NCBI GenBank assembly: GCA_963693365.1
Contig: CAVNZM010000017.1
Coordinates: 4,650,001-4,714,000, forward strand
Origin: Amoebidium appalachense
Taxonomy: Eukaryota > Ichthyosporea
Length of the DNA stretch: 64,000 nt
Reading direction: 5' to 3'
In this document: positions 47,962 to 62,744 of the stretch, in pieces
Layout of the letters: the number at the start of each line of letters is the position of its first letter
How positions within the stretch are numbered: the stretch's first letter is position 1
Notes under the pieces: model-generated
Database searches by the model: none
What the model saw: the letters and a program-made list of their open reading frames with translations, nothing else
What the model was told of the DNA's origin: nothing
Position numbers and translations under genes: made by a program

Positions 47962-48213
47962 GGTTTGAATGCGTCATAAAGTACGAAAAAAGGGGGGTTA
48001 AAAAGCGGAACATGGTACGAATTACAAGAACACGATGAGAAACACGGTGAAGGACACAGGTAAAAGCAAACATTCAGGTATGCAACACCAGCAATGTGCG
48101 CAGTGTGCAAAATGAGGAACTCAGCAGACGGGGCTTCTAGGGCCCCCCGTCGATACCTAAGTCGATACTTCCCTGGCTAACATACCACACCAGCTGTAAA
48201 GAATGAAGCCCCA
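47962..48213 (-). repeat. R1 copy fused to the 3384-3485 module
   Basis: A G run, then GAATGCGTCATAAAGTACGA, a nested second start (AAAGCGGAACATGGTACGAA), CATTCAGGTATGCAACACCA, then from 48116 the GTCGATACCTAAGTCGATAC module. It has two R1 heads in tandem. Confidence 0.8.
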
Positions 48214-48289
48214 CGGAAGAAAAGTAGGAAAGCGGTTAAGAGAGACCGCATGTGCATGGGAGAGAGGATGGTGAGTGAGTAAGTAGAGA

Positions 48290-49200
<911 letters not shown>

Positions 49201-49355
49201 AGCATAGCCTAAAAACAAACCGAGCTCCACAACCTTTGTTCATGCATGGAGAGGGGGTGGGAGGATGGGAAAGATGGGAATGGGGAAGAACCGTGTGTGT
49301 GCATGTGTGTGTGTGTGTGTGGGTGGGTGGGTGGGGGTGTTGTGGTGGTGGTGGT

Positions 49356-49389
<34 letters not shown>

Positions 49390-49581
49390 AGGGGGTTTCG
49401 TCGCGATAAAATGTTTATGCGGCTCGATTGGGCTATGATGTCATGGTTACAGAGCAAAAGCACTTAATTTGCAAATGGAGTCGGAGGCTTAAGGGAATTT
49501 CTTGACCGATGTGAGTGGCCGCAAGAGGTGACAAAAAAGAAAAAAAAAAAAAAAAAAGGAAAACCAAAATGGGTGGTGGGT

Positions 49582-49616
<35 letters not shown>

Positions 49617-49787
49617 GTAGAGCACAAAAGTCGAAAGTTGGGAGATTGGGATTACTTAAACGTGTGCAGTAGGTGTTGGGAATAACGAAAAAAGAGGGGG
49701 GGGGGGGGGGGGGGGAGTAATTCAATTCGCGATTCACAGGGGGGGGGGGGGGGGGGAGGGAGGGGAGGGGGGGGGGGGGGGGGGGGG
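49201..49787. repeat. GGT/G runs and A run
   Basis: G runs at 49355-49387, 49587-49615, 49697-49715 and 49740-49787 and an A run at 49540-49557, with short unique sequence between. No gene. Confidence 0.8.
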
Positions 49788-49792
49788 CTCCT

Positions 49793-49995
49793 ACCCTGAA
49801 CCATAGTGTCAGAATGAGAACCACTTTTGTACTGCTGAAATGGTAACCGGCTGGCATCGGAATAGGAGGTCGAGCTAGGCTCAGTGGTTTGTAACGTGTG
49901 CTCTTGGTAAGGACACAACTCAGGGCTATACTCATCTGCTCTACTCCGTATGCTCCAGGTCACCTTCCAAAGTTTGGGTGACTCTGGATGGCTCC
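49793..49995 (-). CDS. Possible minus-strand exon of unknown product
   Basis: An open segment with an apparent donor (ATGGTTCAG|gtagga) encodes a Ser/Thr-rich stretch beginning near VAGSHPESPKLWKVTW and ending SHSDTMVQ. It has no recognisable domain and could be an upstream exon of a minus-strand gene or a chance frame. The lack of an A/T-rich low-complexity bias and the good donor are the only support. Confidence 0.25.
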
Positions 49996-50288
49996 CAGCC
50001 ACCAACTCGCAAAATTTCTACCATCCTAACACTATGAGCTGAAAATAATGAGCCCTGGAACGTTTCGCCTCAAGTGTAAGATAGGGAAAAGACACACGTG
50101 TCACCTCTATGTTAGCAACGGTTCCGTGCAAAAAAACAAAACATGAAATGTTGCAAGTGGCCCAGTGTTAGTGTTGGAGTGCAAAGCTGTAGCGGCGCCA
50201 ACCTGCGGCAACAACTGCTCACTGCCCGCAATGCGCGATTGGCAGAATCGACTTGCGCAAGCATGACATCGGGGTCTCTGCCGCCCAG

Positions 50289-50322
50289 CGAGATAGCATT
50301 ATAAAGGTCGACTGATCTTTAA
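50289..50322 (+). promoter_or_regulatory. 34-bp sequence repeated in inverse orientation at 45184-45217
   Basis: Upstream of the alpha/beta hydrolase by about 490 bp; contains ATTATAAAGGTCGACTGATC. See the partner copy for alternatives. Confidence 0.6.
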
Positions 50323-50439
50323 GAGTAATGATTCACTCGACAGGGCCTTGGGTCAAGCTGGGGCTAGATGGCTAATTTGCCCTCCTCCCGTTGAAACAGG
50401 TCAGCCAATCACTCTACTTGTCGCAGCTGCCACGCCGGG

Positions 50440-50445
50440 TATAAA
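50440..50445 (+). promoter_or_regulatory. TATAAA box candidate
   Basis: GGGTATAAATTGCAAC lies 365 bp upstream of the hydrolase ATG in otherwise unique sequence. A core promoter with a long 5' leader is possible; nothing else supports it. Confidence 0.3.
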
Positions 50446-50809
50446 TTGCAACAAGTAAAGTTTCTGCCAAGTCTTGTTTTACTAAAGTTCCTCACTTTGT
50501 TTTTTATCACATTTCTTTTTCTATGTTTAGGCCTCTACCTCTTACTTTCTACCCGTAGAGCACAGTTTGACTTTCGTATACAAAAGCTGTGCTCCACTTG
50601 AGCTACATTTGGTACGTTCACGGACCTCGATGCAAATCCAGGAAGTTCACCTTGAAAAGTTGTTTTTTTTTTTTTAACCCTACGAGGCCCGGACAAACAG
50701 ATACAACAGCTCCTTGCAGTCGTTAGTGTTTCTCTTTATCTGAACATTGCAATATTGATACACAAAACTATCTCGGATATAGAGGGTGAGCTTTATAATT
50801 TCTCACAAA

Positions 50810-52452
50810 ATGGCTGTTGATTCTTGCGGTTTCCAACCCCCCGTGGTTGCTAGCTCTACTACCGTTCACCGAGCAAAGAGGCCGACAGACACAGAGAACG
50901 GTCGCAAACGCAGCATTTCAGTCGTTTCCGGTGGTCCACTCAACGAAAGCAAAAACACGGTTTTCACACTGTCAAATATCGCTCTGCATCTATGGAAAGT
51001 CTATACAGCCTTTAAGGGTGCGGTCCGAGACACTTGCATCGAGACAACATGGTCCATCCTTCTCTTGATGGGTCGTCCTGTTTTGCTCTTTATCAACCAC
51101 GTTCTTGACTGGTTTGGGCCTTGGTTCCAACTGGACTACCACATGAAGGGCAGGTGGCCTCAGGTGGGAGGCTCGTACGCTTCAGACGGGGTCTCACCCC
51201 CCGGAGCCGATGTTACGGCCATCATTGACGGTACCCGCTATGGGCCTGACCCGTACGAGACGATGGAGTTTGTGCTGCCGGCAGAAGGGAAGACTACAAT
51301 GCCTGCAAGTGTTCTGTACGTCCACGGAGGTATGCACAGCGGATGTTCTGGATGGATTTTCTTTCTATTCTTTGAAGTAATCTATGCCACCCTTCCTCAC
51401 CTCACCTCTCTCCCTCCATGCCAACTTGAACTTGGTCGTTTCTCCACGGAGACTCTTATCATATGATAATAATCTTAGGCTACTATGGAAGACACGAGTT
51501 GCAAGAAATTAGCTGTAGCTGGTAATGGGTTTAGGTCATGGTATGCATTGTATTTCTGAGGCCCAGGGCACATCCACACACCTGTTTAGAGGGCATGGTA
51601 CACTTTTCATAAACACCTCTCTACCCAACAAGTGCTCTCTAGGAATTGGCCAAAGTTTATTTTTATATCTGCTATCGTGCTAAATCTCAGTCGTCTAACA
51701 TCTGGGTACCTGCAGGTGGATGGATCGCAGCAAACAGCTCGTGTCTCCTCCATTCCATCACCCCCCTTGCACGACTGGGCTTCCCTTGCTACAGCATGAA
51801 CTATCCCCTCGCACCGGTCAAGGGCTTTCCATATCCGGTAGTGTCAGTGTTGAGGGCTCTTGCGTGGATGAAGAAGGAACGAAGCGTTGAGAATGTGTGC
51901 CTGCTGGGAGACTCGGCCGGCGGTAATCTCGTTACCATGGCAGCTGCATACATCACAACCCCAAAACTCCTCAAGGACCTATCCCAAGCCGTTCCAGAAG
52001 CAGAAATTGAAAACATGACTTTCCCCAACGTCATTGCTGTTTCATCCGCATACGGTATCATGGATCAGCACGCGTGGAAGAGGTACATCCCGACCACAAG
52101 CACGCTCGAGAACTTCTTGTACACATTCTGTCTTGAGTTTGCGCATCGCTGTTACCGTAGCACGAAGAACGTCTTAAACAACAAGTTCACCCTGTACGAT
52201 GTCATGGAGGATGTAAATGACCTTCCCCCACTCCAGCTAATAGTTGGTGATAAGGACAACCTGGTATACTCCAACCGCCTATGCAACGAAATGCTCTTAA
52301 ACAAGAAGATCGGATGCGAGCTTCGCGTCTATGCAGATGCCAGACATGCCTTCGTTGGTTTCCCTCCTGCTTGGCTGGGTGGGGATGAATGGAAGCGCAC
52401 CTCGGGCCCTGCTATGTTTGAAATTGCTGTATTTTTTAAGCGAAATATGTAA
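50810..52452 (+). CDS. Alpha/beta hydrolase, hormone-sensitive lipase-type esterase, two exons
   Basis: Exons 50810-51329 and 51716-52452 (donor GGAG|gtatgc, acceptor CTGCAG) give a 418-residue protein; the splice joins phase 1 and reconstructs the oxyanion-hole motif HGGGW (172-176) exactly across the junction. The nucleophile is Ser240 in GDSAGG, the acid is Asp352 or Asp354 in VGDKDNLV, and the base is His384 in DARHAFVGF. These are the family IV (HSL) esterase/lipase signatures, so the likely reaction is hydrolysis of carboxyl esters. Residues 1-65 are Ser/Thr/Lys-rich. A hydrophobic segment (TWSILLLMGRPVLLFINHVL) around residues 82-102 suggests membrane association, as in animal arylacetamide deacetylase and neutral cholesterol ester hydrolase. 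The ATG at 50810 follows CACAAA. The gene is simple and intact, with little low-complexity sequence. Confidence 0.95.
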
Positions 52453-52679
52453 GTTGTACATGCAGAGTATTGGTACAACCTTGTGTGCAACGAATGAGTA
52501 ACTGTGGTTTCTCTCAGAGATCGAGGGAAACAATTGCCCTCTATCTATTGCAATACTTAATTTCAAAACGAAGAACGATGTGAATGAAAGAAGAAAAAAC
52601 TGAAGTACACGTATGTATGAATAAAGAATGTAGTGTATGACCAAAAAAATAACCTGGGGCCTGCCACCATCCCCCCCCC

Positions 52680-53172
52680 CCCCCTCCCCCATGCTTCTCA
52701 TCTTGTATGCGTACTTTCAAACCCCCCCAGTCTTCTTTCAGAGGTGTCCTTTCAGGACAGACCACTATGTGGAGACCGCTTTACTTCCATGCAACCGGGC
52801 ATGGTTGCTCTGTGTCGTGCATCTGTAAGCACATACGCATTTTTCGCTGCACTGCTTTAGTTTGCACACACATCTTTACCGTTTTGCTCACCTTGCTTGC
52901 ATAAGCAACCCTGCTCGTCTTTGATTAAGACAGGTTGACCCTCCCAAGTTCAGTTGATGCTGCTGTCTGAGTTGGAGAGTCGTATATACGCAGCTAAGGG
53001 GTCGAAACTCAGACGCAATTGATGACTTGGGCCCTCCCTGAGGATGGGCTCTGCTTATGACGCATACTGTGCGCATGGCTGATGTTGCATACTTGAATGC
53101 GCCTTTGCATGTGTCCTGCACCATGCTTCTCATCGTGTATATGTACTTCGTACCGTGGTCCGCATTCAACCC
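52680..53172 (+). repeat. R1, longest copy (tandem modules)
   Basis: Inverted relative to 41708-42080 and extending it. From right to left it holds the core (53172-53020), the GACGAGCAGGGTTGCTTATG segment (near 52910), the CGTATGTGCTTACAG segment, the hairpin module matching 8508-8600 (52720-52820, with CCATGC-AACCGG-GCATGG), and the start of a second core. This shows the module order and a tandem period near 480 bp. Confidence 0.85.
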
Positions 53173-53814
53173 CCCCCCCCTCCCCCTTCTTCCTGTACCG
53201 AGTATCGAATCTCTTCAATGAAAGTCGATACACATCTGAGAATGTTTCAGTTAAGACATCCAAAAGCACGTTGAAAGACACTGCACCTCTATAGCAAAAA
53301 GGTAGAAAGCACCGGCTTGCTACCTCTGCCCAACCTGCGTGCGAAAGAATGTATATTATGAAGATGTTTTCCCTACACCCCACTCGGTACGTGACACACA
53401 ATGCTAATGCTGGACAGAGATTTGGGTGCCTGGTTTTCCCGCCAAAAATGAAATCCTGCCCGGAGCGTGTTCAGTCGAACATAAACACACCTTCGCGCGG
53501 AGGCTCGAGCAGTCTGTATGTAAAGGTTCATCGCTGATACTCTAGCTGCTCTGGTGTTGACGAAAGCATTTATGTAGCACATTTATGTAGCACATTTCCT
53601 ATCTTTTTTTTTTATAATACAGGGTACATCTCGGGCTTTTTGCCTTTCAAGTGTTCAGACGTTGATTGGCATGGTGACGAGTATGAATGGCCCTGCATAA
53701 ATGTTAGTATGAAATCCTCTTGACAAAAGTAGTCGGTTTACGTAGAGGCATCACTATGCATTTTTATGGGGTTTAGTGCTTCCTAGTGCTCGTTTCCGGG
53801 CGAGTTCCCTCAGT

Positions 53815-54359
53815 ATGTCTATTAGCAACAAAAAGGCAAAGAATGGAGAAAGCGGTGGATTACAAGCTGGGGGACAGAGGACCAAGCAGACTACATTATC
53901 TTCGTTTTTCAACCGGAACAAGACAGGAGATGACAACAGTGGCGCAGGTATGTGTTTTCTGCACTATGCACGTGCACGTGTGTGTGCTTGTGTGTGCTTG
54001 TGTGTCCATGCTCAGCCACGGGATCGCGCCTCTTGTCAACTCGTGGCACTCTTGTGCATGTGGTTGCATGGTCTGTGATGGGAGATGAGGTGTGGGAGAA
54101 GGAGGGATCGTGGTAATACGGGTAGAGGGGGGGGGGGGGGGGGGGAGGGAAGGGGGGTTGCAAGCTCCCCAAAGGGTTACTCTGATTATTCCTTTGCATG
54201 TTAGTGGTATTCTCCCAACACTGCTGCACCTTGTGTGGCGACGTCCGAACGCCAACCTTGTGCTCAACAAGATTTGACATATGACTGGTGCGGATGTCAT
54301 GTGTGTTTTATAATTCACGGCAAGAATCTGTGTTGCAAGATCTTGAAGAACTCCTCCTT

Positions 54360-54391
<32 letters not shown>

Positions 54392-56459
54392 CTCCCCCCT
54401 TTCCCATTCCCCCGGCCCCTTTTAACTTTACTGTGTGAGATTGTACTTCATACCGAGTGCGCATCTTAACCCTTCCCCCCGGGCTTTTGTTTGCACAGCC
54501 GGCCCAGATCCGTCAGTTCAGGCTACACCCCCAGAGCAGCCCAAAGCCAATTGGGGTGCGCTGGTTGACAAGAAAAGGCGCTGGGATGAGGCCATTGGAA
54601 CACCCAAACATGAACATGCACAGAAGGACGGTAGTAGCCAGCTCCTTGGCGGGCGCTCCTACGGCAAGAACTATGTCAATAGGTTCCAGGTAAAATCTGT
54701 AACACTGATTTTCCGGAAAGTTCTAGGTTTTCTGTATCCAGATAGACTACGCAGAGTGCAATTTTGCTCCTTCCCCCCCTCGCCTCCTCCCCCCCCCCTT
54801 CCCCCAAAGCGTCTTCCTTCAAGCCCCCCCCCCCTCCCCCCCCCTCCCCTCCCCACCCCACCCCCCCCTTTCCCTTTACTCCTGAGCGATAGAGGGATAT
54901 AGTCATGCGGGGCACTTCCTGCTTCCGGTGCCCCAAATTGGAGGGTTTACTTCTTCTCTTAACAGCAGCAAAAACGCTGATACGGGCATGAATACGAAGA
55001 TGAAAAGGGTTAGTGGCCGGCACGGGGGGAGGGGGAGGGGGGGGGGGGGGGGGGGGGGGGGAGAGAGAGAGAGAGAGGGGGGGGGGGGGGGGGGGGAGCT
55101 GGATGGGAGAGGGTGCTTTTTAGCTACAGAAGGCAGGCGGGCATGTGTGGGGAGTTTGGTAAAATGAGTGGCTCTTCATCTTCGGGGGGTAAGAAGGGGG
55201 AAGGGGGGGGGGGGGGGGGGGGGGGGGAAGGGGTAGAAAGGTTGGGAACTAGGAGTGTACAGGGTTTATAACTTTTGTCGGGAAGAGAAGAGGGGCCGGT
55301 GTGTGTGTGTGTGTGTGTGTGTGGGGCGGGGGGAGGGGGGGAGGGGGGGGGAGGGGGGGGGGGGGGGGGGGGCAGCAAGTCATTGGTATTATGGGGTTTG
55401 TTGAGGTTGTGTTTTTTGCAGTTTCAAGGGTGAAAGGCTGCGTGGGGTGGACTGTTTTTTTTTTGTTTTTTTTTGTTTATCTATGACTGACTACATCTAT
55501 GGCTGCAGGTATGTGTGGACGGATAGTTAGGAAAAGTGGTGGTGGTGGTGGTGGTACTCGTGTTCAACCGGCGGCGGGAGGGCTGGGGAGGGGGTGGTGG
55601 TGTATGTTTTCTGATTTCTCCTATTTCAGGACAACCGGCCCCCGGGTGTTGGTCCAGGGGGTGTAATGGACGGAATTAGGTGTGGGGGTTGGTGGTCACG
55701 TGCCGGAGATTATCGAGAGACGGGCCACCACAGGCCTTATGAGGGCAGCAATATGGCCATAATTGTGTCTGTGGCTATAAATAGCACGTAGTTTACCCCC
55801 CCCCCCCCTCTCTCTCCCCTTGGGCCCTCCCTGAGGATTTGCCCTGCCTATGACGAATACTGTGCGCATTGCTGATATTGCATACTTGAATGTTTTCCTT
55901 TGCATGTGCCCTGCACCATGCCTCTCATCGTGTATATGTACTTCGTACCGTGTTCCGCATTCGAAACCCCCTCTCTCTCTGCTCCCACCCCCCTCCCCCT
56001 TCCCCCCCCCCCCCCCCCCCCCCCCCCCTTGGCGGCCCAGCGGGACACAAATGCGCATACTGCCACCACCATCACCCTTCGTTCATATCCCTCCACACAC
56101 ATACATGCAGCTGTATATATCCTATTGGCATATAGACCTCTTATAAACCCCTGTGAAGATCCTACACTTAAGGATTCCTCCCCCCCCCCCCCCCCCTCCC
56201 CGCCCCGTTTTCCAAGGGTAAAGGAAAGAAAGAAAGAAAACAAAGGAATGTAAAAGGAAGGGGGGGGGGGGGGGGTGGGGGGGGGGGGAGGGGGGGGGGG
56301 GGGGGGGGGGGGGGGGAAAGGAAAGAAAAAGGGAGAAGAAAAAAATGAAAGAATTAACGAAAGAAACAAAGCTTAGGAAGAAAGGAAGCAATAGCTAACT
56401 TTGCCCGTCGTTTACCCCCACCCCCCCCACCCCCCCCCCCTCCACCACCACCATCATCA

Positions 56460-56494
<35 letters not shown>

Positions 56495-59400
56495 AAAGCA
56501 AGAAAGAAAGATAGAACGAAAAGAAAAGAACGAGCAGGCGGGGAGAGGGAGGGAGGGGAGGGGGGGGGGGGGGGGGGGGGGGTAAAGAAACAACGAAAGA
56601 AACACACTAACATAGGAAGGGAGCAATTGTAACCATTACGCCCTATTCTCTCGTCTTCCTGCTTCCCCTTCCCTTCTCCCCACCCCCCTCCCCCCTCCCT
56701 GCCTTTTTTCCCTGTGTTTAACCCTCTCACTACACACACATAGGAGCACCAGCCACCTCTTCGACCAATCAGAACTGTCTACAGCCGCCGACATTCTCTC
56801 TCTCAGCCAATCCGCTCTCTCCCTTTTTTCCGAACTTTTTTACGGAAACGGCCGTACGCCCGTAAGGTGGACACGCGCATGTTCTCTTCCTTCTTCCTCT
56901 CTTCCTTCGTTTTCTGAATCTTTGGAGGAGATAAGGAGGGCGGGGTTGTGTGTGGTTGCACGAACATGGATGGATGAAAACGAACAGAATAAAGGTGCGT
57001 ATTTATATTTTCTTTCCCTGCCCCTTTCCCCTCCCCTCCCTCCGGCCCCCCTCCCCTCCTCCCCCCCCCCCCCCCCCCCCCCCCCCTTCCCTCCCCCTTC
57101 CCCCCCACGCAAAAAAAGAAAATAAAGGGGGGGGGGGGACACACACACGCGCGCGCGCGCGCGCGCGCACAGATCATCCCTGTAGCTTCTCTGAGTGTGA
57201 CGGCATGTGTCTAAATTAGGCAACGAAGATAACTTTGGGCAACTGTGGACAAAGATGGATTCCTTACTCGTTTAACCACTAAACAAGCGCTTGTTTTTTT
57301 TTGTTTTTTTTTTTTTTTTTTTTTTTTTTTGGTTTAGTACAACTGTGTACAGAGATGGATTCCATACTTAAATAAACCAGAACTTATTCTGTAGATCTTA
57401 TAACTCTTGCAAGTCTCTAATACATAGGACTGTTTTTATGCATGAATGTACTCGTTTTGGAGGCAGACACACACAAGCACGTACACAGAGACACAACCTT
57501 ACCTGGTGCACACATGTGCACTCATGTACTCGCTTTAAGCTAAGACGAATAAACTATGATACTATCGGTGCTTCATCTCCGTCACTCTCTAACCCCCCCC
57601 CCCCCCCCCTAAACCCCCGCCCCGTCCCCTCCCCCCTCTTCCTCTGCCCCCCCCCCTTCCCCCCCCCCCCCCCCCCCCCCAGGATGCGCCTGCTAATTAT
57701 GCATACTCTTTTATGTATGGTTTGCACTCTGCATCGTGTTGTCCGTTGTTTATGTGTACTTCGTGCTTAATGACGCATTCACCCCCCCCCCCCCCCCTCC
57801 CCCCGCCCCCTTTCCCCGTCTGTCATGCATTGTATACTTCACACTCTGTAAAACACCTTTTACCCCCCCCCTCCCCCCCCCCCCCCCCCCATCCTCTAAC
57901 ACTTGTTCTGCTGTTAGGATCAAGGGCGCCCGTTCTTACTGTGGAAGAGGAGATAGAACTCTCATCTCAACTGCTCCAGCGCGATCTACGTTTATTGGCC
58001 AATAGCATCGGGGCACGCCCAGTAATCAACCAATCAAACGCAAGCGCCCACAGATCGGGATCACCCTCTACTAACGGCAGCAACCATACGCCGGCGAGCT
58101 TTGAACGAAAATCGAGCTTTGGGGGTTGGAAAGATACAAAGGGAGGGGTTCTTTCGGTTTTGGCGACGAAAATTAGGGAGTGTGGGCAGTATAGCATGGC
58201 AAAGAAAACACAAACGACAACGAAAAAAATGAGAGGCGGGTCGGGGAGTAGAGGGGGAAGGGGTGCGGGTGGGGGTGCGAGTAGGGGGTCTGTTGGAACT
58301 TCGGGGGGGTCTGATGGGCCGGAGTGGAGGGTGAAATTGCACGAGATGATTGGGTTGTGCCTGGCCCTTGATATGGAGAAGGTGAGCGTCGTGGCAGCAA
58401 ATTCACCTCGATTTCTTTCTGCTCCCCAAATTATTCTTTTTCTCTTTGATGACGGGTCTGCTAGTTAGCCTTGATGCCAGCACAATTATTTTGGGCTTTC
58501 CTAGTAAAGAAAGGGGGGAAGGGGGGGAAGGGGAGGAAGGGGGGGGAGGAGGAGGAGGACTTGTATGGATGGGATTTGAGGCAGGAGCAAGGGAGGAGAT
58601 TTGAAAGAGAAGATGCACGTTATTCGTGCACGTCCATGCATACACTACACGCTCACACATGTGCACACACGGGGATTTATGTACAGATACATACACACAC
58701 GCGTGCACACACACGCACTCATACACTCCCACTTGTGCACACACGTATACACACAGGCACGTGCACACACACACACACACACACGTATACACACATGCAA
58801 ACACACACATATATATGTATACAGGCAGAGCGCGTCTTCCGCATGCACCGTGCCGTTCTCATCAGCTCCAGCTACAATCCCGACGAGGCAGCATCACTTT
58901 TAAAACAACCAATCAGCGAACTCTGTTTGCCATACAGTCACGTGCTACAATCACTGGTACTTCAAAAATATATCTCTCTCGAAAGTTTCTCTTCGGAACA
59001 TGGAGGACATGGGGTGTTGAGTGGACAACCTAGCAATGAAATCGAGGTAAATGATTTGTCAGCGAAAGAGGAAGATGTAAACGAGGCCACGGGAGATTTT
59101 TTCGAGAATAGGGATGGTGCAGACGAATCCGCTGCCCGATCCCCTTCAGCACTCGACTACATGGATTCCACCAACGAAACGAAAGATAACAACGAAATCG
59201 AATGTGAATCTAATGAGGAGCACGTAGGCCGCTCCGCAAATATTAAAACTAACAACGAGAGCTTATTGGTGATTTCTTTTGACGAGAGTTTCGAGGAGCA
59301 CGAATCTGTTTTGGAGACAAAAGAGGAAACGAGGGAATGCACCCTGAATATGACGGGTTTGATCGATTCGGCGGTGGGGATGGAGTCTAACGGGTCGGGG

Positions 59401-61120
59401 GATGGACGTGCACGTGATTTGCCGGAAGAGGTATACGATATCTACTCCCCCCCCCCCCCCCCCCTTCCTTCCCCCCTTCCACTTCTTTCATTCTTACCCC
59501 CTCCCCCCTCCCCCCCCCCCCCCCCCCCACCCACCCACCCACCCACCGCCCGCTGCCCCCCTAGAGAATGGGCTCTCTACGGTTGGATACTCATTTCTGT
59601 GTACTTTTTATTGCATGTCTGCATAAGGTTGTTCTGTGTGGATTTGTACTTCGTATTGTGTAACCGAAATACCCCCCCCCCCCCCCCCCCCCCCCCCTAC
59701 CCCCCACCCCACCCACCCACCCACCCATCCCCATCCCCCACCCCTCCCCCCGCCCCCGACTTTCATGTTCGTCTCTACACTATCGTTCATTGCCACCACC
59801 CTTGTCCGATATTGAACAGAAAGGAACACACGTTAACGCCCCCGCACAGACGCGCACAAGCACGCACCCGCACCCGCACACGCACACGCACACGCACAAG
59901 CACACGCACATACACACACGAACACATCGATATCGCGTGAAAACTTTGGAGGGAGAAAAAAAAAAGAAAAAAAAAACCCCACCACTTCATGTCCCCAACA
60001 CTGACTCACCCCCCTCCCCCCTCCCCCCCTTTTTCCCTCAGGAACAAAACCTGTCCGTTCCACCCGTCGCTTCTTCGCCCAAAAAAGAAACCGATTACTC
60101 TCCATCGTCACACAATTCACCCGCCGACCCACAGAGCAACCAACCATCAAACCTCGTTTTCCCCACGCGTTATTCCCTTTTGTCATACGAATCTGCTCTC
60201 GCAGCTTCCGACACGATGGAAACAGCCGTAGGAAGAGGCGACTCATCCGTTGCGTACGAAATTCTACACATGGCGAGTGACGTAATTCTCGACGCGCCTC
60301 CGCTAAACTCCGCTTTAACCACGTTAAACACTTTGAACGCTTCAATTTTAACCGGCCAATCGCATCGCCACGGGGGTGCGGATGCAATGAGTGTGTGGGT
60401 GGTTACTGTTTTTCGCGGTGTAGGTCTATTGGAGAGGGAGAAGAGATATGGGGAGGCTTTGCACTATTTGGGAATTGTTCTTCGTTGGGCGGGGAGGGTG
60501 TTGGAAAGGGTGGATGGGTGCCCCCCTCCCCCCGGGATCGATCTTGTTCCGTTGCCGTGTGGGTCGGTGTTACTTGGGGAGTTGTGGCTGCGATATGCAA
60601 AGTGAGCACTCTTTAAACTAACCCCCCCCCCCCCCCCCCTCCCCCCGGCCTTTTTTTTTTTAAAAACCTTTGTGGTTTTTTGCATGCTTTCTTTTTTTCA
60701 TGGTTGCTGCTCTCTAATGCATCAAACCCCCCCCCCCCCCCCAACCTCCCCCCAAAGGGCGCTCTCGTAGTTTTTACGCACATTCCGTGTGTGTTCCTCT
60801 CATTGCATATCCGCCTTGTCTTACCTTTTGAATTTGTACTCCCTGCCGTCTATCGTGAACCTCACACTTAACCCCCCCCCTCCCCCCTTCCCCCCCCCGT
60901 CTTCGCCTTTTCCCCCCAACACCCCTTCTAGGATGGGCTCTGTTATGATGCATATTTTTTGCGCTTTTCAATCTGCATTATGTTGGCCGTAGTGCATGGG
61001 CTACTGCATATCCTGTAACACCTTCTAACCCCTCCCCCCCCCCCCCCCCCCCCTCCCCTCGCACACACACACACACTTAAACCCCCTCCTCCGACCGCCT
61101 TCCCCTCCCCGCCCTTCAAG

Positions 61121-61160
<40 letters not shown>

Positions 61161-61281
61161 CCCCCATCCCCCTCCCTCTTTTCCCTCTCTCCCCTCCCCC
61201 CTCCCCCCCCTCACCCCTTCCCCCCTCCTCTTTTCTCCCTCCCCCCTCCCCCCCGCCCATCCCCTTTTCCCCTCCCCTCCC

Positions 61282-61348
<67 letters not shown>

Positions 61349-61435
61349 GCCCATCCCCTTTTCCCCTTCCCCGTCCCGCTCTCTCTCTCTCCCCCCCCCC
61401 CCCCCCCGCCCATCCCCTTTTCCCCTCCCCCGTCC

Positions 61436-61474
<39 letters not shown>

Positions 61475-61672
61475 CCCCCTCCCCCCCCCCCCCCCATCCC
61501 CTTTTCCCCTCCCCCCGTCCCGCTCTCTCTCTCTCTCTCTCCCTCACTCTCCCCCCCCCCCCCCCCCCCGCCCATCCCCTTTTCCCCTCCCCCGTCCCGC
61601 TCTCTCTCTCTCTCTCTCTCTCTCCCCCCCCCCCCTCCCCCCGCCCATCCCCTTTTCCCCTCCCCCCGTCCC

Positions 61673-61763
<91 letters not shown>

Positions 61764-62589
61764 CTCCCCCCCCCATTACCCTCTCCCTGCAGGGATCTCG
61801 ACCATACAGGGCGTAGGCGGGAGTCACTGTGTGCATACGAGGCCGGATCACGTGACGTGCACGTGGGTGGAGCGCAGCTGGTGAGCATGCAGAGGGCAAT
61901 AGTGCGACTAAGTGTGCCCCCACTGAGGTGGACTCGGCCGGTGTTCCCACTGCTCGACGGGTATGTAAAATATGTGTATAAAATATAAAAAATAGTAAAT
62001 GTTACGTTAAACTTTACATAAGTAAATGTAAAATATAGCTCCCCCCGGCAATAGCGAGGCTCAGTGTGCCCCCACTGAGGTGGACTCGGCCGGTATTCCC
62101 ACTGCTCGATATGTAGGCATAAGATATGTTTATAAAGTTAAAGAATTTAAAATGTTAATGGAAAAATATGCAAATGATATCGCAAAATACTTCCCCGTCC
62201 TCCTCCCCCTCCCTCGTCCCTCTACCTGCCTCACCACTCCGCTGATTATGTTGCATTCTACGTTTTGTTGGTGATGTTGTATACTTACATTTTTGCTGAT
62301 TATGTTCCATTCTACGTTTTGTTGCTGATGTTGTATACTTACATTTTTGCTGATTATGCTGCATTCTACGTTTTGTTGGTGATGTTACATACTTACATTT
62401 TGGCTTTTGCATGTCATTGCGTGTCCTGTGTCCTGCACCGTGTTTCTCATCGTGTACTTGTATTTCGTACTGAGTTTCACATTCTACTCCCCCCTCCCCC
62501 TCCTCTTGCCCTGGTGTATGCTCTTTTGGCAAGATCTGCAATGTGTTGGCTGGCGTGAACGTGTACTTCACACTCTGGACCGCATTCCG

Positions 62590-62628
<39 letters not shown>

Positions 62629-62662
62629 AACTCCGGGGATTGATGTGGTCTGCTGATGTTGC

Positions 62663-62744
<82 letters not shown>

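Noticed and set aside
54970-55012. Exon reading SKNADTGMNTKMKR between the two FAN1-region exon groups
   Set aside because: Its phase does not match the strong donor at 54690; only a weak alternative donor would connect it.
55629-55788. Open segment after TTTCAG reading DNRPPGVGPGG...
   Set aside because: The phase fits the donor at 54690, but it ends in a stop right before an R1 copy and resembles no known protein; it could be an alternative 3' end, not supported enough to annotate.
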